Positions 1-7,216 are shown, counted from the stretch's first letter. The stretch is DNA of 8,196 bases from Chitinophagaceae bacterium (GCA_947461495.1 CANHLV010000064.1:1-8196), one strand, 5' to 3'. The notes: generated by a model not told the origin, from the sequence alone. Program-made: numbers and translations.

Positions 1-170
1 ACTTCTGCAAAACCACCGAGGTGGTAACCAAATGCAAATTTTTCACTGAAGCTAGCGCCCGTGATTTTTTGAATATCAGTACCAAATTTAATGCCCATAT
101 GAAAACCTTGAGATGAAGCAAAAAGACTATTTGCTAATAACAATGTGATTAAAGTTATTTTTCTTAACAT
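1..170 (-). CDS. Exported outer-membrane beta-barrel-like protein, N-terminal part
   Basis: The reading frame starts at the ATG complementary to 168-170 and runs off the left edge after 56 codons. The first residues (MLRKITLITLLLANSLFASSQ) form a signal peptide with a basic start, a hydrophobic core and a likely cleavage site at FASSQ, so the product is exported. The mature start (GFHMGIKFGTDIQKITG, then FGYHLGGFAE) resembles the first strands of Bacteroidota porin-like outer-membrane beta-barrel proteins (the PorT/OMP_b-brl group): short amphipathic strands and a 'GYHLGGF' turn. That family call rests only on this fragment and is inference. It is transcribed away from the helicase gene. A weak -7-like box lies at 206-213 on the minus strand. 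Confidence 0.55.
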   Translation of the reverse strand, partial: MLRKITLITLLLANSLFASSQGFHMGIKFGTDIQKITGASFSEKFAFGYHLGGFAE

Positions 171-333
171 AGGAATAATTTTTAAAAGATTAAAGATTGG
201 TACGATAAAGTTAGCATAATATATCATTACTGGCTTATTACAAGTCAATAATGCCTTATAATGAAACTTGAGTGAGAAAACAGATAACTATTATATATTT
301 CAGAAAATGCTATGAGAATCAAAATTAATAGTG

Positions 334-341
334 TAGCTTTG
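334..341 (+). promoter_or_regulatory. Candidate -7 promoter box for the RNA helicase gene
   Basis: TAGCTTTG followed by C matches the Bacteroidota sigma-70-type -7 consensus TAnnTTTG exactly. No clear TTG -33 element sits 17-23 bases upstream, which weakens the call. If it is used, transcription would begin near 348 and give a leader of roughly 185 bases before the helicase ATG. Confidence 0.4.
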
Positions 342-439
342 CGGCGATAATTAATAAACTGAGAATTACATGACATGCTCAGTTGCTGTTGATAGCAGGT
401 TGATATTTAATCATTACTTCTGAGATTTTCTCTCCCAAC

Positions 440-514
440 GGCCCGAAGCATTACATGTGACCATCAAATTCAATTTTGACCACGTGTTTATTGCATAAAA
501 TGCAGTAATGGGTC
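440..514 (+). promoter_or_regulatory. Candidate structured RNA leader (three-way junction) upstream of the helicase
   Basis: Pairing by eye gives a branched fold. P1 is GGCCC 440-444 with GGGTC 510-514 (one G-U), continued by ATT 450-452 with AAT 507-509 across a 5-base bulge. P2 is ACATGTG 453-459 with CACGTGT 481-487 (7 pairs, one G-U), extended by TCAAA 464-468 with TTTGA 475-479. P3 is TGCAT 492-496 with ATGCA 500-504 around AAA. The fold ends 20 bases before the start codon and leaves the A-rich translation start unpaired. I do not recognise it as a known riboswitch or leader family. Long regulatory leaders are known for cold-induced RNA helicase genes in other bacteria; the link here is inference. 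Confidence 0.4.
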
Positions 515-534
515 CTTACTTTAAAAAATAAAAA

Positions 535-2289
535 ATGACAACATTTGAAGCTTTAGGCCTCAAAGCCGAACTTTTACAATCCGTAACCGACTTAGGATTT
601 GTAAACCCTACCCCTATTCAGGAACAAGCCATTCCAGTGCTGCTTTCAGGAACTACAGATTTTGTAGGATTAGCACAAACCGGAACAGGTAAAACAGCAG
701 CTTTTGGACTGCCTTTGTTACATCTTATTAATGCAGCCGATAAATTTCCACAAGCTTTGATTGTTTGTCCAACTAGAGAACTTTGCCTGCAAATCACCAA
801 TGATTTACATCAATTTAAAAAACATTTGAAAGGTGTTAATTCTGAAGCCGTATATGGCGGTGCTTCAATTACCATGCAAATCAGAAATCTTCGTCAGGGT
901 GTACAAATTGTTGTAGCCACTCCGGGAAGATTAATTGATTTGATTGAAAGAAAAGCAATCGATCTACAAAAAGTAAAATACGTTGTTTTGGATGAAGCCG
1001 ATGAAATGTTGAACATGGGATTCAGAGACGACATCGACTTTGTATTGAAAAATACAATCAACAGAGAAAGCATTTGGTTGTTTAGTGCTACTATGCCTCC
1101 TGAAGTAAGAGCGATTTCTAAAAACTTCATGACCACACCAAAAGAAATTACCGTTGGTAAAAAGAACAGCGGTAATGTAAACATCGATCATCAATATTTT
1201 TTAGCGGCTGCTCATCACCGCTATGAAGCACTAAAACGTTTGATTGATTTCAACCCGGGTATGTATGGAATAATCTTCACACGTACCAAAGCTGATGCAC
1301 AGGAAATATCAGAGAGATTATCAAAAAGTGGATATGATATTGAAGCCCTTCACGGCGATCTTACCCAACAGCAACGTGATAAAGTAATGGGTAGATTCAG
1401 AAATAAAACATTGCAATTGCTTATCGCTACCGACGTTGCTGCGAGAGGTATTGATGTTGATGGCATCACCCACGTTATCAATTACGAGCTACCTGATGAT
1501 ATGGAAGTATACACACACAGAAGCGGACGTACAGCAAGAGCTGGTAAAAGTGGAATCTGTCTTTCTATCTGCCATAGCAGAGAAACGTTTAAAATCAGAC
1601 AGCTTGAAAAAATGATCAATGCGTCATTCCATAAGCTAGACATACCAAGCGGAAAAGATGTGTGCAGGAAACAATTCTTCCATTTCATGGATAAGCTGAT
1701 TGAAACAGATATTTCTCATGGCGATTACGAAACTTACTTACCCGATTTGATGCAGAAATTTGAAAACGTTTCTAAAGAAGAAGTTTTGCAAAGAGTAGCG
1801 GCATTGGAATTCGATCATTTCCTTAAGTATTATGAAAACGCTGAAGACTTAAATACAAGAATCGACAGCAGAGTAAAAAGAAACGAAACAGGTAGAGATA
1901 ATTTCAACACCGAAGGTCGTGACAGAAATTTCAACAGAAGAGACAATGGTTATACAAGATTGTTTGTTAATCTTGGCACCAAAGACGGATTCTACAAAGC
2001 AAGTTTCCTGCAATTCATTTTGGATGAAAGCAATTTGAAAAAAGATGTTTTAGGCAAAATAGACATGCGCGAGATGAATACCTGGGTTGAAGTTGATAAA
2101 GCTAATGCTGCCAGAATGATTAAATCTATTGATGGCAAAAGATACAACAACAGAACGGTTAGAATGAACGAAGCTGATGGCGGATTCAGAAGACCGGGCG
2201 GCGACGAAGGAAGAAGAAATGATGAAGGAAGAAGAAGCGAAGACGGCAGAAAAAGAAATTTTGCACCAAGAGAAAGAAGACAATTCTAA
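535..2289 (+). CDS. DEAD-box ATP-dependent RNA helicase with DbpA-type RNA-binding domain
   Basis: This 584-residue cytoplasmic RNA helicase of the DeaD/CsdA type unwinds short RNA duplexes using ATP, most likely in ribosome assembly, mRNA turnover or cold adaptation. The RecA-like core is complete: Q motif near 21-34, AQTGTGKT at 47-54, PTREL at 79-83, GG at 108-109, TPGR at 129-132, DEAD at 153-156, SAT at 184-186, HGD at 273-275, ATDVAARGIDV at 298-308 and HRSGRTARAG at 328-337. A helical linker leads to a DbpA-like RRM fold at about 471-547 (YTRLFVNLGTKDGF onward). In DbpA this domain binds 23S rRNA; the same target here is inference. The tail from 548 is rich in Arg, Gly, Asp and Glu, a disordered RNA-binding type. 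The ATG at 535 is preceded by an A-rich stretch, and the protein starts as the family does. The gene is single, with its own terminator. Confidence 0.95.
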   Translation: MTTFEALGLKAELLQSVTDLGFVNPTPIQEQAIPVLLSGTTDFVGLAQTGTGKTAAFGLPLLHLINAADKFPQALIVCPTRELCLQITNDLHQFKKHLKGVNSEAVYGGASITMQIRNLRQGVQIVVATPGRLIDLIERKAIDLQKVKYVVLDEADEMLNMGFRDDIDFVLKNTINRESIWLFSATMPPEVRAISKNFMTTPKEITVGKKNSGNVNIDHQYFLAAAHHRYEALKRLIDFNPGMYGIIFTRTKADAQEISERLSKSGYDIEALHGDLTQQQRDKVMGRFRNKTLQLLIATDVAARGIDVDGITHVINYELPDDMEVYTHRSGRTARAGKSGICLSICHSRETFKIRQLEKMINASFHKLDIPSGKDVCRKQFFHFMDKLIETDISHGDYETYLPDLMQKFENVSKEEVLQRVAALEFDHFLKYYENAEDLNTRIDSRVKRNETGRDNFNTEGRDRNFNRRDNGYTRLFVNLGTKDGFYKASFLQFILDESNLKKDVLGKIDMREMNTWVEVDKANAARMIKSIDGKRYNNRTVRMNEADGGFRRPGGDEGRRNDEGRRSEDGRKRNFAPRERRQF

Positions 2290-2295
2290 TACAAC

Positions 2296-2322
2296 AAATG
2301 CCCCTGAAAAAGGGGCATTTTT
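2296..2322 (+). terminator. Rho-independent terminator after the helicase gene
   Basis: A perfect 10-base stem, AAATGCCCCT (2296-2305) with AGGGGCATTT (2311-2320), closes a GAAAA loop and runs into a T tract (2318-2322, then ATTT). It lies 6 bases past the helicase stop. The same hairpin sits just beyond the stop of the convergent metallophosphoesterase gene. It may also help end that transcript, although the minus-strand side is followed by GTTGT rather than a T run. Confidence 0.9.
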
Positions 2323-2324
2323 AT

Positions 2325-3575
2325 TTATACTAGTTCTAGCAAAGTAATCTCAGGCATTACACCTACCCTTCCCGGATAACCTAAGAACCCAAATCCTCGG
2401 TTTACATACAATTTGTTTTTACCTGATTCGTAAAGACCTGCCCATTCTTTATAAACATATTGAACAGGACTCCATTTTATACCCGGAATTTCAACACCGA
2501 ATTGCATCCCGTGAGTATGACCACTTAACATCAAATCGATATCGTTATAATCAGTTCTTACTTGTGCATCCCAATGACTTGGATCGTGGCTCAGTAGTAT
2601 TTTAAAAGGATATACATCTGTTCCCTGATAAGCATTTTCCAATTTACCATATTTTGGAAATCTGATTTTAGAGCTCCAATTTTCTACGCCCAATACTGCG
2701 ATTTTTTCATTATTCTTTTCAAGTACCACGTGTTCATTTAGTAACAAACGCCAACCTAATTCTGCATGCACTTTTTTAAGATTATCTAAATTCTGTTCTT
2801 TGGAGATTCCATCCTGCGGCCATTGCACATAATCGCCATAATCATGATTACCCAAAGAAGAATACACACCCATTGGAGCAGTTATCTTAGAAAACAAATC
2901 CATGTAACCATCCATTTCTGTGGCCCTATCATTAACCAAATCACCGGTAAAAAATATCACATCTGGCTTTTGTTCAACAATCATTTTAATACCTTTTTCT
3001 ACAGCAGCTTTATCCAATAAGCTTCCCGAATGAATATCACTAATATGGATTATTTTAAGTCCTTTAAATGATGATGGAAGATTATCAAAAGACAATTTAT
3101 GTTTGACCACTTTATAATTGTATTTATTACTAAATCCATACAATAAACTGCCAAATAAGCTACTTCCTGCTATCAATCCCATCCAACTTAAAAATACAGA
3201 TCGTGATAAAGCATCTCCATCAGTTGACTGAGCAACTGTTGGACTTGCCACAGCTTTTGAAAATGTCCATTGAATGATTCTTCTGATATCGTCAATTACA
3301 AAAAATGTAGCTGCGAGTAATTTCGCCATGAAAAAACCAATGACCATTGCAAACAAATAGACTCTGATTTTCTTGCCGAAAAAATCTTGTGGAGTATACA
3401 CAAATAGTAAAAATGAAATCACCGAAAGTACCACAACAATCCAGTATGAAATCACGACTAAATTTCTAGTTCGAATTGTAGGTGTGTTCGTTACAATTTT
3501 AATAGATTGAAATACATACAAATCCAGTAATAACATCAAAGAAAGAAAAATAATAACACCTAATGGAGTACGCAT
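2325..3575 (-). CDS. Membrane-anchored calcineurin-like metallophosphoesterase
   Basis: This 416-residue protein has about four N-terminal membrane segments (roughly 3-22, 39-61, 71-94, 127-147) followed by a phosphoesterase domain from about 172 to the end, as in YkuE-type enzymes. The dimetal site is intact: D180 and H182 in SDIH, D212 in GDLVN, N243 and H244 in GNHD, H330 in LSHDPSHWD, and H353 and H355 in SGHTHGMQ. The last motif has Met where many relatives have Gly (GHTHGGQ). The substrate cannot be told from sequence; relatives hydrolyse phosphodiesters, including lipid-linked or UDP-linked ones, so this is left open. It is the second gene of a two-gene unit, 7 bases after the flavoprotein, and probably shares its promoter. 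The start MRTPLGVIIF leads directly into the first membrane helix. Confidence 0.9.
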   Translation of the reverse strand: MRTPLGVIIFLSLMLLLDLYVFQSIKIVTNTPTIRTRNLVVISYWIVVVLSVISFLLFVYTPQDFFGKKIRVYLFAMVIGFFMAKLLAATFFVIDDIRRIIQWTFSKAVASPTVAQSTDGDALSRSVFLSWMGLIAGSSLFGSLLYGFSNKYNYKVVKHKLSFDNLPSSFKGLKIIHISDIHSGSLLDKAAVEKGIKMIVEQKPDVIFFTGDLVNDRATEMDGYMDLFSKITAPMGVYSSLGNHDYGDYVQWPQDGISKEQNLDNLKKVHAELGWRLLLNEHVVLEKNNEKIAVLGVENWSSKIRFPKYGKLENAYQGTDVYPFKILLSHDPSHWDAQVRTDYNDIDLMLSGHTHGMQFGVEIPGIKWSPVQYVYKEWAGLYESGKNKLYVNRGFGFLGYPGRVGVMPEITLLELV

Positions 3576-3582
3576 AATAATT

Positions 3583-4083
3583 TTATTCGCTTAAAAATTC
3601 ATCTAATTGATGATCGATTGCCTGTAATGTAAGCGAATCGTGTATTTGATTGTTTTGATCTAGCACTTTATCTACAACACTAATGGGTAAACGATTATGA
3701 TGAACATGCATTTTAAGATAAAGCAATACTCCCGTAAGATGTTCCATACCTCTTAAATTTCCTGCACGACCAGTTGATACGCCTGTTAATAGCACCTTTT
3801 TTCTGTGCCAGCAATGGGCCACATCTGAATTATCTATCATAAGCTTTAGAATGCCTGAATAAGAACCATTATATTCAGGAACAATGATAATGAACTTTCG
3901 AGTTGGAATAAGGAACTTTTTTTCCATTTTGATGAACTCCTCGTTTCTTTCGTAAACATTATGTTCGTCTAAACTCAGGAAGTTAACTTCGACACCTTTT
4001 TCTTTGAGCAATCTGGCATATTCCAAAGCAATTTTTTTTGTATTACTGCCTAATCTGGCAGTTCCGGCTATTAATGTAATCAT
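3583..4083 (-). CDS. NADPH-dependent FMN reductase family flavoprotein
   Basis: This 166-residue soluble, flavodoxin-like protein probably binds FMN and uses NAD(P)H to reduce flavin, quinone or azo-type acceptors; the substrate is not deducible. The first strand and phosphate loop read MITLIAGTARLGSNT (residues 1-15). The flavin-contacting PEYNGSYSG motif is at 69-77, and a TGVSTGRAGNLRG loop is at 100-112. An in-frame ATG 25 codons further upstream (4156-4158) would add a hydrophobic stretch. I chose the ATG at 4081-4083 because the family begins at the beta strand just before the GTARxGSN loop, and a leader ahead of it would make no sense for a cytoplasmic flavoprotein. It is the first gene of the minus-strand unit, divergent from parA. 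No convincing -7 box was found; TAATTTAT at 4185-4192 (minus) is a weak candidate. Confidence 0.85.
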   Translation of the reverse strand: MITLIAGTARLGSNTKKIALEYARLLKEKGVEVNFLSLDEHNVYERNEEFIKMEKKFLIPTRKFIIIVPEYNGSYSGILKLMIDNSDVAHCWHRKKVLLTGVSTGRAGNLRGMEHLTGVLLYLKMHVHHNRLPISVVDKVLDQNNQIHDSLTLQAIDHQLDEFLSE

Positions 4084-4207
4084 GGATAAATTTGATGCAA
4101 TTTGTGATTGAATAAACATATAAACAAGAATCAGGCAAGAAAGTTTTAAAAGATGCAATAATTATGCTCCCTTGATAACTTTACATAAATTAGAACAAAA
4201 AATAACC

Positions 4208-4215
4208 GAATTTTG
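4208..4215 (+). promoter_or_regulatory. Candidate -7 box for the parAB operon
   Basis: GAATTTTG followed by CG matches the Bacteroidota -7 box TAnnTTTG at all but its first base. It would place transcription start near 4222, about 23 bases before the parA ATG. No TTG lies at standard -33 spacing. The whole divergent spacer is only 161 bases, so the promoters of both directions must lie in it. Confidence 0.35.
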
Positions 4216-4244
4216 CGTAAAATTACAAATAGAATAAGATTAAT

Positions 4245-5045
4245 ATGGCAAGAATCATTGGTGTAGCAAATCAAAAAGGCGGTGTTGGAAAAACGACAAC
4301 TGCAATAAACCTTGCAGCTAGTTTAGCAATTCTTGAATACAAAACGCTTTTGGTGGATGCCGACCCTCAGGCAAACAGCACTACAGGTGTAGGTTTTGAT
4401 TTGCAAAACATTACCAAAAGTTTATACGATTGTATGGTTAATGAAGCTGTGGCAAATGATGTAATTCTCAAGACAAACATTCCTCATCTTGATTTGATTC
4501 CTTCTCATATTGATTTGGTGGGTGCCGAAATTGAAATGATCAACTATCCCAATCGTGAGTTGGTATTGAAAAAAATTTTGGAATCTGTTGCCGATGACTA
4601 CCAATTCATTATTATCGATTGTTCTCCTTCTTTAGGATTGATAACAGTTAATGCGCTTACTGCTGCCGATAGCGTTGTGATTCCTGTACAAACAGAATTC
4701 TTTGCGTTAGAAGGCTTGGGCAAATTATTGAATACGGTAAAAATTGTTCAAAATCGATTGAATACCGAACTCAAAATTGAAGGCATTTTGATGACAATGT
4801 ATGATGGACGATTAAGATTAAGCAATCAAGTTGTAAGTGAAGTAAGAAGACATTTCGAAGACATGGTTTTCAGCAGCATCATTCACAGAAATACTAGATT
4901 GAGTGAAGCTCCAAGCGTTGGTAAGCCTGTTATCCTTTACGATTCCGACAGTAAAGGCGCCATAAATTACCTGAATCTGGCAAAAGAAATTTTGCAAAAA
5001 AACAATATGACAAGAATAACTCAAGAACAAAGAATCATAGAATAA
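4245..5045 (+). CDS. parA: ParA/Soj chromosome partitioning ATPase
   Basis: This 266-residue Walker-type ATPase works with ParB to separate and place replicated chromosome origins, cycling between an ATP-bound, nucleoid-bound dimer and an ADP form. The deviant Walker A motif KGGVGKTT is at 11-18, with signature lysine K11 and catalytic K16. The A' motif LLVDADPQ is at 35-42, and Walker B FIIIDCSPSLG is at 121-131 with D125. The conserved family block RLSEAPSVGKP is at 218-228. Length is typical of chromosomal ParA/Soj without an N-terminal DNA-binding extension. It is the first gene of an apparent operon, with parB 43 bases downstream. The start MARIIGVANQKGG is the standard family N terminus. 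Being paired with parB and followed by DUF5683 argues for the chromosomal rather than a plasmid system. Confidence 0.95.
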   Translation: MARIIGVANQKGGVGKTTTAINLAASLAILEYKTLLVDADPQANSTTGVGFDLQNITKSLYDCMVNEAVANDVILKTNIPHLDLIPSHIDLVGAEIEMINYPNRELVLKKILESVADDYQFIIIDCSPSLGLITVNALTAADSVVIPVQTEFFALEGLGKLLNTVKIVQNRLNTELKIEGILMTMYDGRLRLSNQVVSEVRRHFEDMVFSSIIHRNTRLSEAPSVGKPVILYDSDSKGAINYLNLAKEILQKNNMTRITQEQRIIE

Positions 5046-5063
5046 ACAAATCAGCCAATCATC

Positions 5064-5076
5064 AATTTGTCAAATT
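5064..5076. repeat. 13-base palindrome in the parA-parB spacer
   Basis: AATTTG, T, CAAATT forms a perfect palindrome in the 43-base spacer between parA and parB. It is surrounded by TCAA steps (TCAATTTG, TCAAATTA, TCAAATAA). It is short and AT-rich, so it may be chance. An operator or a weak RNA hairpin between the two cistrons is possible. Confidence 0.3.
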
Positions 5077-5088
5077 ATCAAATAAATC

Positions 5089-5997
5089 ATGCAGCCAAAG
5101 AAAAATGATGCTTTAGGAAAGGGAATCAGAAGTTTGCTTCAAAATATTGATGCGGACCTGAAAAACACTGCTGGGACTTTAAAGTCAGAAGTAGTTGAAA
5201 AGTCAACGTCAACTATGAATGTTACATTAGACAAAATTGATGTTAACCCCAACCAACCTAGAAAAGATTTTGACGAAGTGGCTTTAAGTGAATTAGCAGC
5301 ATCCATCAAAATGCATGGTATCATTCAGCCACTAACGGTGTCGGCTATACCCAATGGAAGATTTAGATTGATTGCCGGTGAAAGAAGATTCAGGGCTTCG
5401 CGAATTGCAGGTTTAAAAGAAGTGCCAGTTTACATCCGTCAAAGTAATGATGATAATATTCTAGAATTAGCACTACTTGAAAATTTACAGAGAGAAAATC
5501 TAAATGCGATTGAAATTGCCTTGAGTTATAAAAGACTGATGGATGATTTGGATTACTCACAGGAACAATTAGCTGAAAGAATGGGGAAAGACAGAAGCAC
5601 AGTCACGAATTATGTACGATTATTGAAATTACCACCCGACATACAAGTTGCCGTGAGAAATGGATTGATTTCAATGGGACATGCAAGAGCAATCATAAAT
5701 GTAGATGTAGTTGATAAACAATTATACATTTTCTCAGAAATTAAAAAGAAGGGATTATCTGTCAGGCAAACAGAAGATTTAGTAAGAAAACTATACACCG
5801 GCAATACACCAAAACCAACAATAAAGTCTTCAATGCCGGATGCTTACAAAAAAATAGAAGATAAAATCTCGTCAGAATACGGCACAAAAGTAAAACTGAC
5901 ACACAATAAAAAAGGGTACGGCACCATTCAGTTTGATTATTATTCACTTGAAGAATTGAATGGCCTTTTAGAGAAATTGAAAATCAATGTAAGCTGA
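5089..5997 (+). CDS. parB: ParB/Spo0J chromosome partitioning protein
   Basis: This 302-residue, CTP-dependent DNA-sliding clamp loads at parS sites and partners ParA. Its domain order is complete. ALGKGIRSLL at 8-17 is the N-terminal ParA-contact motif. The ParB/Srx-type CTP-binding domain spans about 44-135, with GERRFRAS at 97-104 and ENLQREN at 131-137. The helix-turn-helix region that reads parS is at about 157-200 (YSQEQLAERMGKDRSTVTNY). A C-terminal dimerisation domain lies at about 250-302. No parS consensus (TGTTNCACGTGNAACA) was found in this window. The start MQPKKNDALGKG places the ParA-contact motif at its usual distance. The TGA stop shares its A with the ATG of the next gene, which suggests translational coupling. 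Confidence 0.95.
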   Translation: MQPKKNDALGKGIRSLLQNIDADLKNTAGTLKSEVVEKSTSTMNVTLDKIDVNPNQPRKDFDEVALSELAASIKMHGIIQPLTVSAIPNGRFRLIAGERRFRASRIAGLKEVPVYIRQSNDDNILELALLENLQRENLNAIEIALSYKRLMDDLDYSQEQLAERMGKDRSTVTNYVRLLKLPPDIQVAVRNGLISMGHARAIINVDVVDKQLYIFSEIKKKGLSVRQTEDLVRKLYTGNTPKPTIKSSMPDAYKKIEDKISSEYGTKVKLTHNKKGYGTIQFDYYSLEELNGLLEKLKINVS

Positions 5998-6578
5998 TGT
6001 TTGCTTTTAAAAAATGGATCTTTTTTTTATTGATTATTTTTCTGGCAAATGAAAATATTTGGGCACAGGAAGACAGCCTTCTCATTCCTGTCTTGCATGT
6101 AAAGAATGATTCAGTATTAAAATTCAACCCAAAAAAAGCGATTGTAAGATCAGCTATCATTCCGGGTTGGGGGCAAATCACCAACAAAAAAATATGGAAA
6201 GTGCCCTTGGTTTATGGTGCACTTGGAACCACAGCCTTTTTATTTCGAAGAAACATTATCCAATACCGTGATTCTAAATCTGCGTATATATTAGCTACTG
6301 ATAACGACCCTTCAAATGACGACCAGATTAAACAACCATACTACAGCGTAAAAGACCAGCCAGAAAGAATAAAAGAATTCAGAAATGCCGTAAGACAGAA
6401 TGTGGATTATTGTGCGGTATTTTTTGTTTTGGTTTGGGGGTTGAATGTTGCAGATGCCGCTGTGGACGCCCATTTGAAATCATTTGATGTTAGTGATGAC
6501 CTTAGCATTCAATTCAAAGCGGGCTACTCTCCTATGGCAAGAACAAATGGATTGAGTTTGGTGATGACGATTAAATAA
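5997..6578 (+). CDS. Exported DUF5683 domain protein
   Basis: This 193-residue protein of unknown function resembles the DUF5683 family typical of Bacteroidota. Residues 1-24 are a signal peptide (MFAFKKWIFFLLIIFLANEN, then IWAQ before EDS). The family core starts at 47-60 with KAIVRSAIIPGWGQ. Two hydrophobic segments follow at about 69-84 and 138-152, then the conserved end VDAHLKSFDVSDDLS (156-170). The last residues look like beta strands. It probably sits in or at the cell envelope. The ATG overlaps the parB stop by one base, so it is the third gene of the parAB operon. In other Bacteroidota, as I recall, this gene is commonly followed directly by dapB; here about 1 kb of transposase and repeats lies between. 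No biochemical role is known to me. Confidence 0.85.
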   Translation: MFAFKKWIFFLLIIFLANENIWAQEDSLLIPVLHVKNDSVLKFNPKKAIVRSAIIPGWGQITNKKIWKVPLVYGALGTTAFLFRRNIIQYRDSKSAYILATDNDPSNDDQIKQPYYSVKDQPERIKEFRNAVRQNVDYCAVFFVLVWGLNVADAAVDAHLKSFDVSDDLSIQFKAGYSPMARTNGLSLVMTIK

Positions 6579-6588
6579 AAAATCTGCC

Positions 6589-6627
6589 ACTGAATAAACT
6601 TCACTCCTAGGATAAATAAACTTCAGT
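6589..6627. repeat. Imperfect cruciform and 11-base direct repeat ahead of the transposase
   Basis: ACTGAA (6589-6594) and TTCAGT (6622-6627) are inverted around the 8-base palindrome TCCTAGGA (6605-6612), nearly on the same centre. AATAAACTTCA also occurs twice in direct orientation (6593-6603 and 6615-6625). The structure starts 10 bases past the DUF5683 stop. It could mark the left boundary of the inserted block, or a weak transcript end. It has no sequence in common with the palindromes right of the transposase. Confidence 0.35.
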
Positions 6628-6658
6628 ATTATTCGTCAAATTTTAGTGTTTAAGCAAA

Positions 6659-6666
6659 TAGTTTTG
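6659..6666 (+). promoter_or_regulatory. -7 box of the transposase gene
   Basis: TAGTTTTG matches TAnnTTTG exactly and would start transcription near 6673, 13-14 bases before the ATG at 6687. No TTG is present at -33 spacing. This box overlaps the GTG at 6666 that would give a longer reading frame, which argues against that start. Confidence 0.45.
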
Positions 6667-6686
6667 TGTTGAAAAAATTACACAAA

Positions 6687-7148
6687 ATGGCTAACACTTA
6701 TACACAACTTTACATTCAATTCGTATTTGCGGTAAAAAACAGAGAAGCATTGATAGATGCAACATGGAAAGAACGTCTGCATCAATTCATCACTGGCATT
6801 TTCCAAAACAACAAACACAAAATGATACAGATAAACAGTGTCGCGGATCATATTCATATATTCGCTGGTATCAAACCAGACCAGTGTATTTCATCACTGA
6901 TACAAAATGTAAAAACAGAAAGCAGCAAATGGATCAATGACCAAGAATTAACTTCGAAAAAATTTGAATGGCAGCGTGGATTTGGTGCGTTTTCTTATTC
7001 CCATAAAGACATTAAAAATGTCATCAATTACATTATCAATCAAGAAGCACATCATGCTAAAACTGCATTTCTCGATGAATATCGCGAATATTTAAATCAA
7101 TGGGATGTGGAATGGGATGAAAAATACATTTTCATCAATCCAGAATAA
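6687..7148 (+). CDS. REP-associated/IS200-like Y1 (HUH) transposase
   Basis: This 153-residue single-strand DNA transposase of the IS200-like Y1 fold (PF01797 type, RAYT group) cuts and joins hairpin-bearing single-stranded DNA through a tyrosine. All expected catalytic residues are visible. The HUH pair is H55 and H57 in DHIHIF. The nucleophile is Y115, with metal-ligand Q119 in NYIINQ, the same four-residue spacing as Y127/Q131 of IS608 TnpA. The QRGFGAFSYS block at 96-105 is characteristic of these proteins. The usual family start MANTYTQLYIQFVFAVKN fixes the ATG at 6687; a longer frame from GTG 6666 would begin inside the -7 box. No TnpB or other accessory gene is present. The gene lies 26 bases left of a large array of GTTCC/GGAAC palindromes, its likely substrates. 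It appears intact. Confidence 0.9.
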   Translation: MANTYTQLYIQFVFAVKNREALIDATWKERLHQFITGIFQNNKHKMIQINSVADHIHIFAGIKPDQCISSLIQNVKTESSKWINDQELTSKKFEWQRGFGAFSYSHKDIKNVINYIINQEAHHAKTAFLDEYREYLNQWDVEWDEKYIFINPE

Positions 7149-7174
7149 TGAAACAATACGAAATACATCACGAT

Positions 7175-7191
7175 GCGTTCCTATGGAACGC
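7175..7191. repeat. Palindrome A (outer left), loop TAT
   Basis: GCGTTCC, TAT, GGAACGC: a perfect 7-base stem with a 3-base loop, 26 bases after the transposase stop. Its core GTTCCTATGGAAC is the reverse complement of the core of palindrome C at 7452-7468. Confidence 0.9.
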
Positions 7192-7194
7192 CCC

Positions 7195-7216
7195 AAAAAA
7201 TATTTACATATTTTTT
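7195..7216. repeat. Left middle hairpin
   Basis: AAAAAATAT and ATATTTTTT form a perfect 9-base, all A-T stem around the loop TTAC. It occupies the same place in the left module as the GC-containing hairpin 7480-7496 does in the right module, though the two sequences differ. Being A-T only, it is a poor terminator despite the T run. Confidence 0.75.

Larger units (their letters stand above)
171..534. other. Divergent intergenic region with promoters and structured leader
   Basis: No reading frame here looks like a gene. The left half is AT-rich. On the minus strand, TAACTTTA at 206-213 could be the -7 box of the exported-protein gene, though no TTG is seen at the right distance upstream. An imperfect hairpin lies at 232-255: GGC/GCC arms, then TTATT/AATAA, loop 240-246. 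On the plus strand, TAGCTTTG at 334-341 is a full match to the Bacteroidota -7 box. The right half (about 348-534) would be the helicase leader. It contains a hairpin at 357-384 (AACTGAG/CTCAGTT) and the branched structure described separately. Confidence 0.5.

Noticed and set aside
476..491. CACGTG at 481-486 as parS
   Set aside because: The flanking bases (TTGAC and TTTAT) do not match the TGTTN and NAACA arms.
2722..2737. CACGTG at 2727-2732 as parS
   Set aside because: It lies inside the metallophosphoesterase coding sequence, and its arms do not match the consensus.
7195..7216. A-T hairpin with T run as the transposase terminator
   Set aside because: The stem has no G-C pair, so it would be too unstable as a terminator. 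Its position matches the other module's hairpin, pointing to a role within the repeat.
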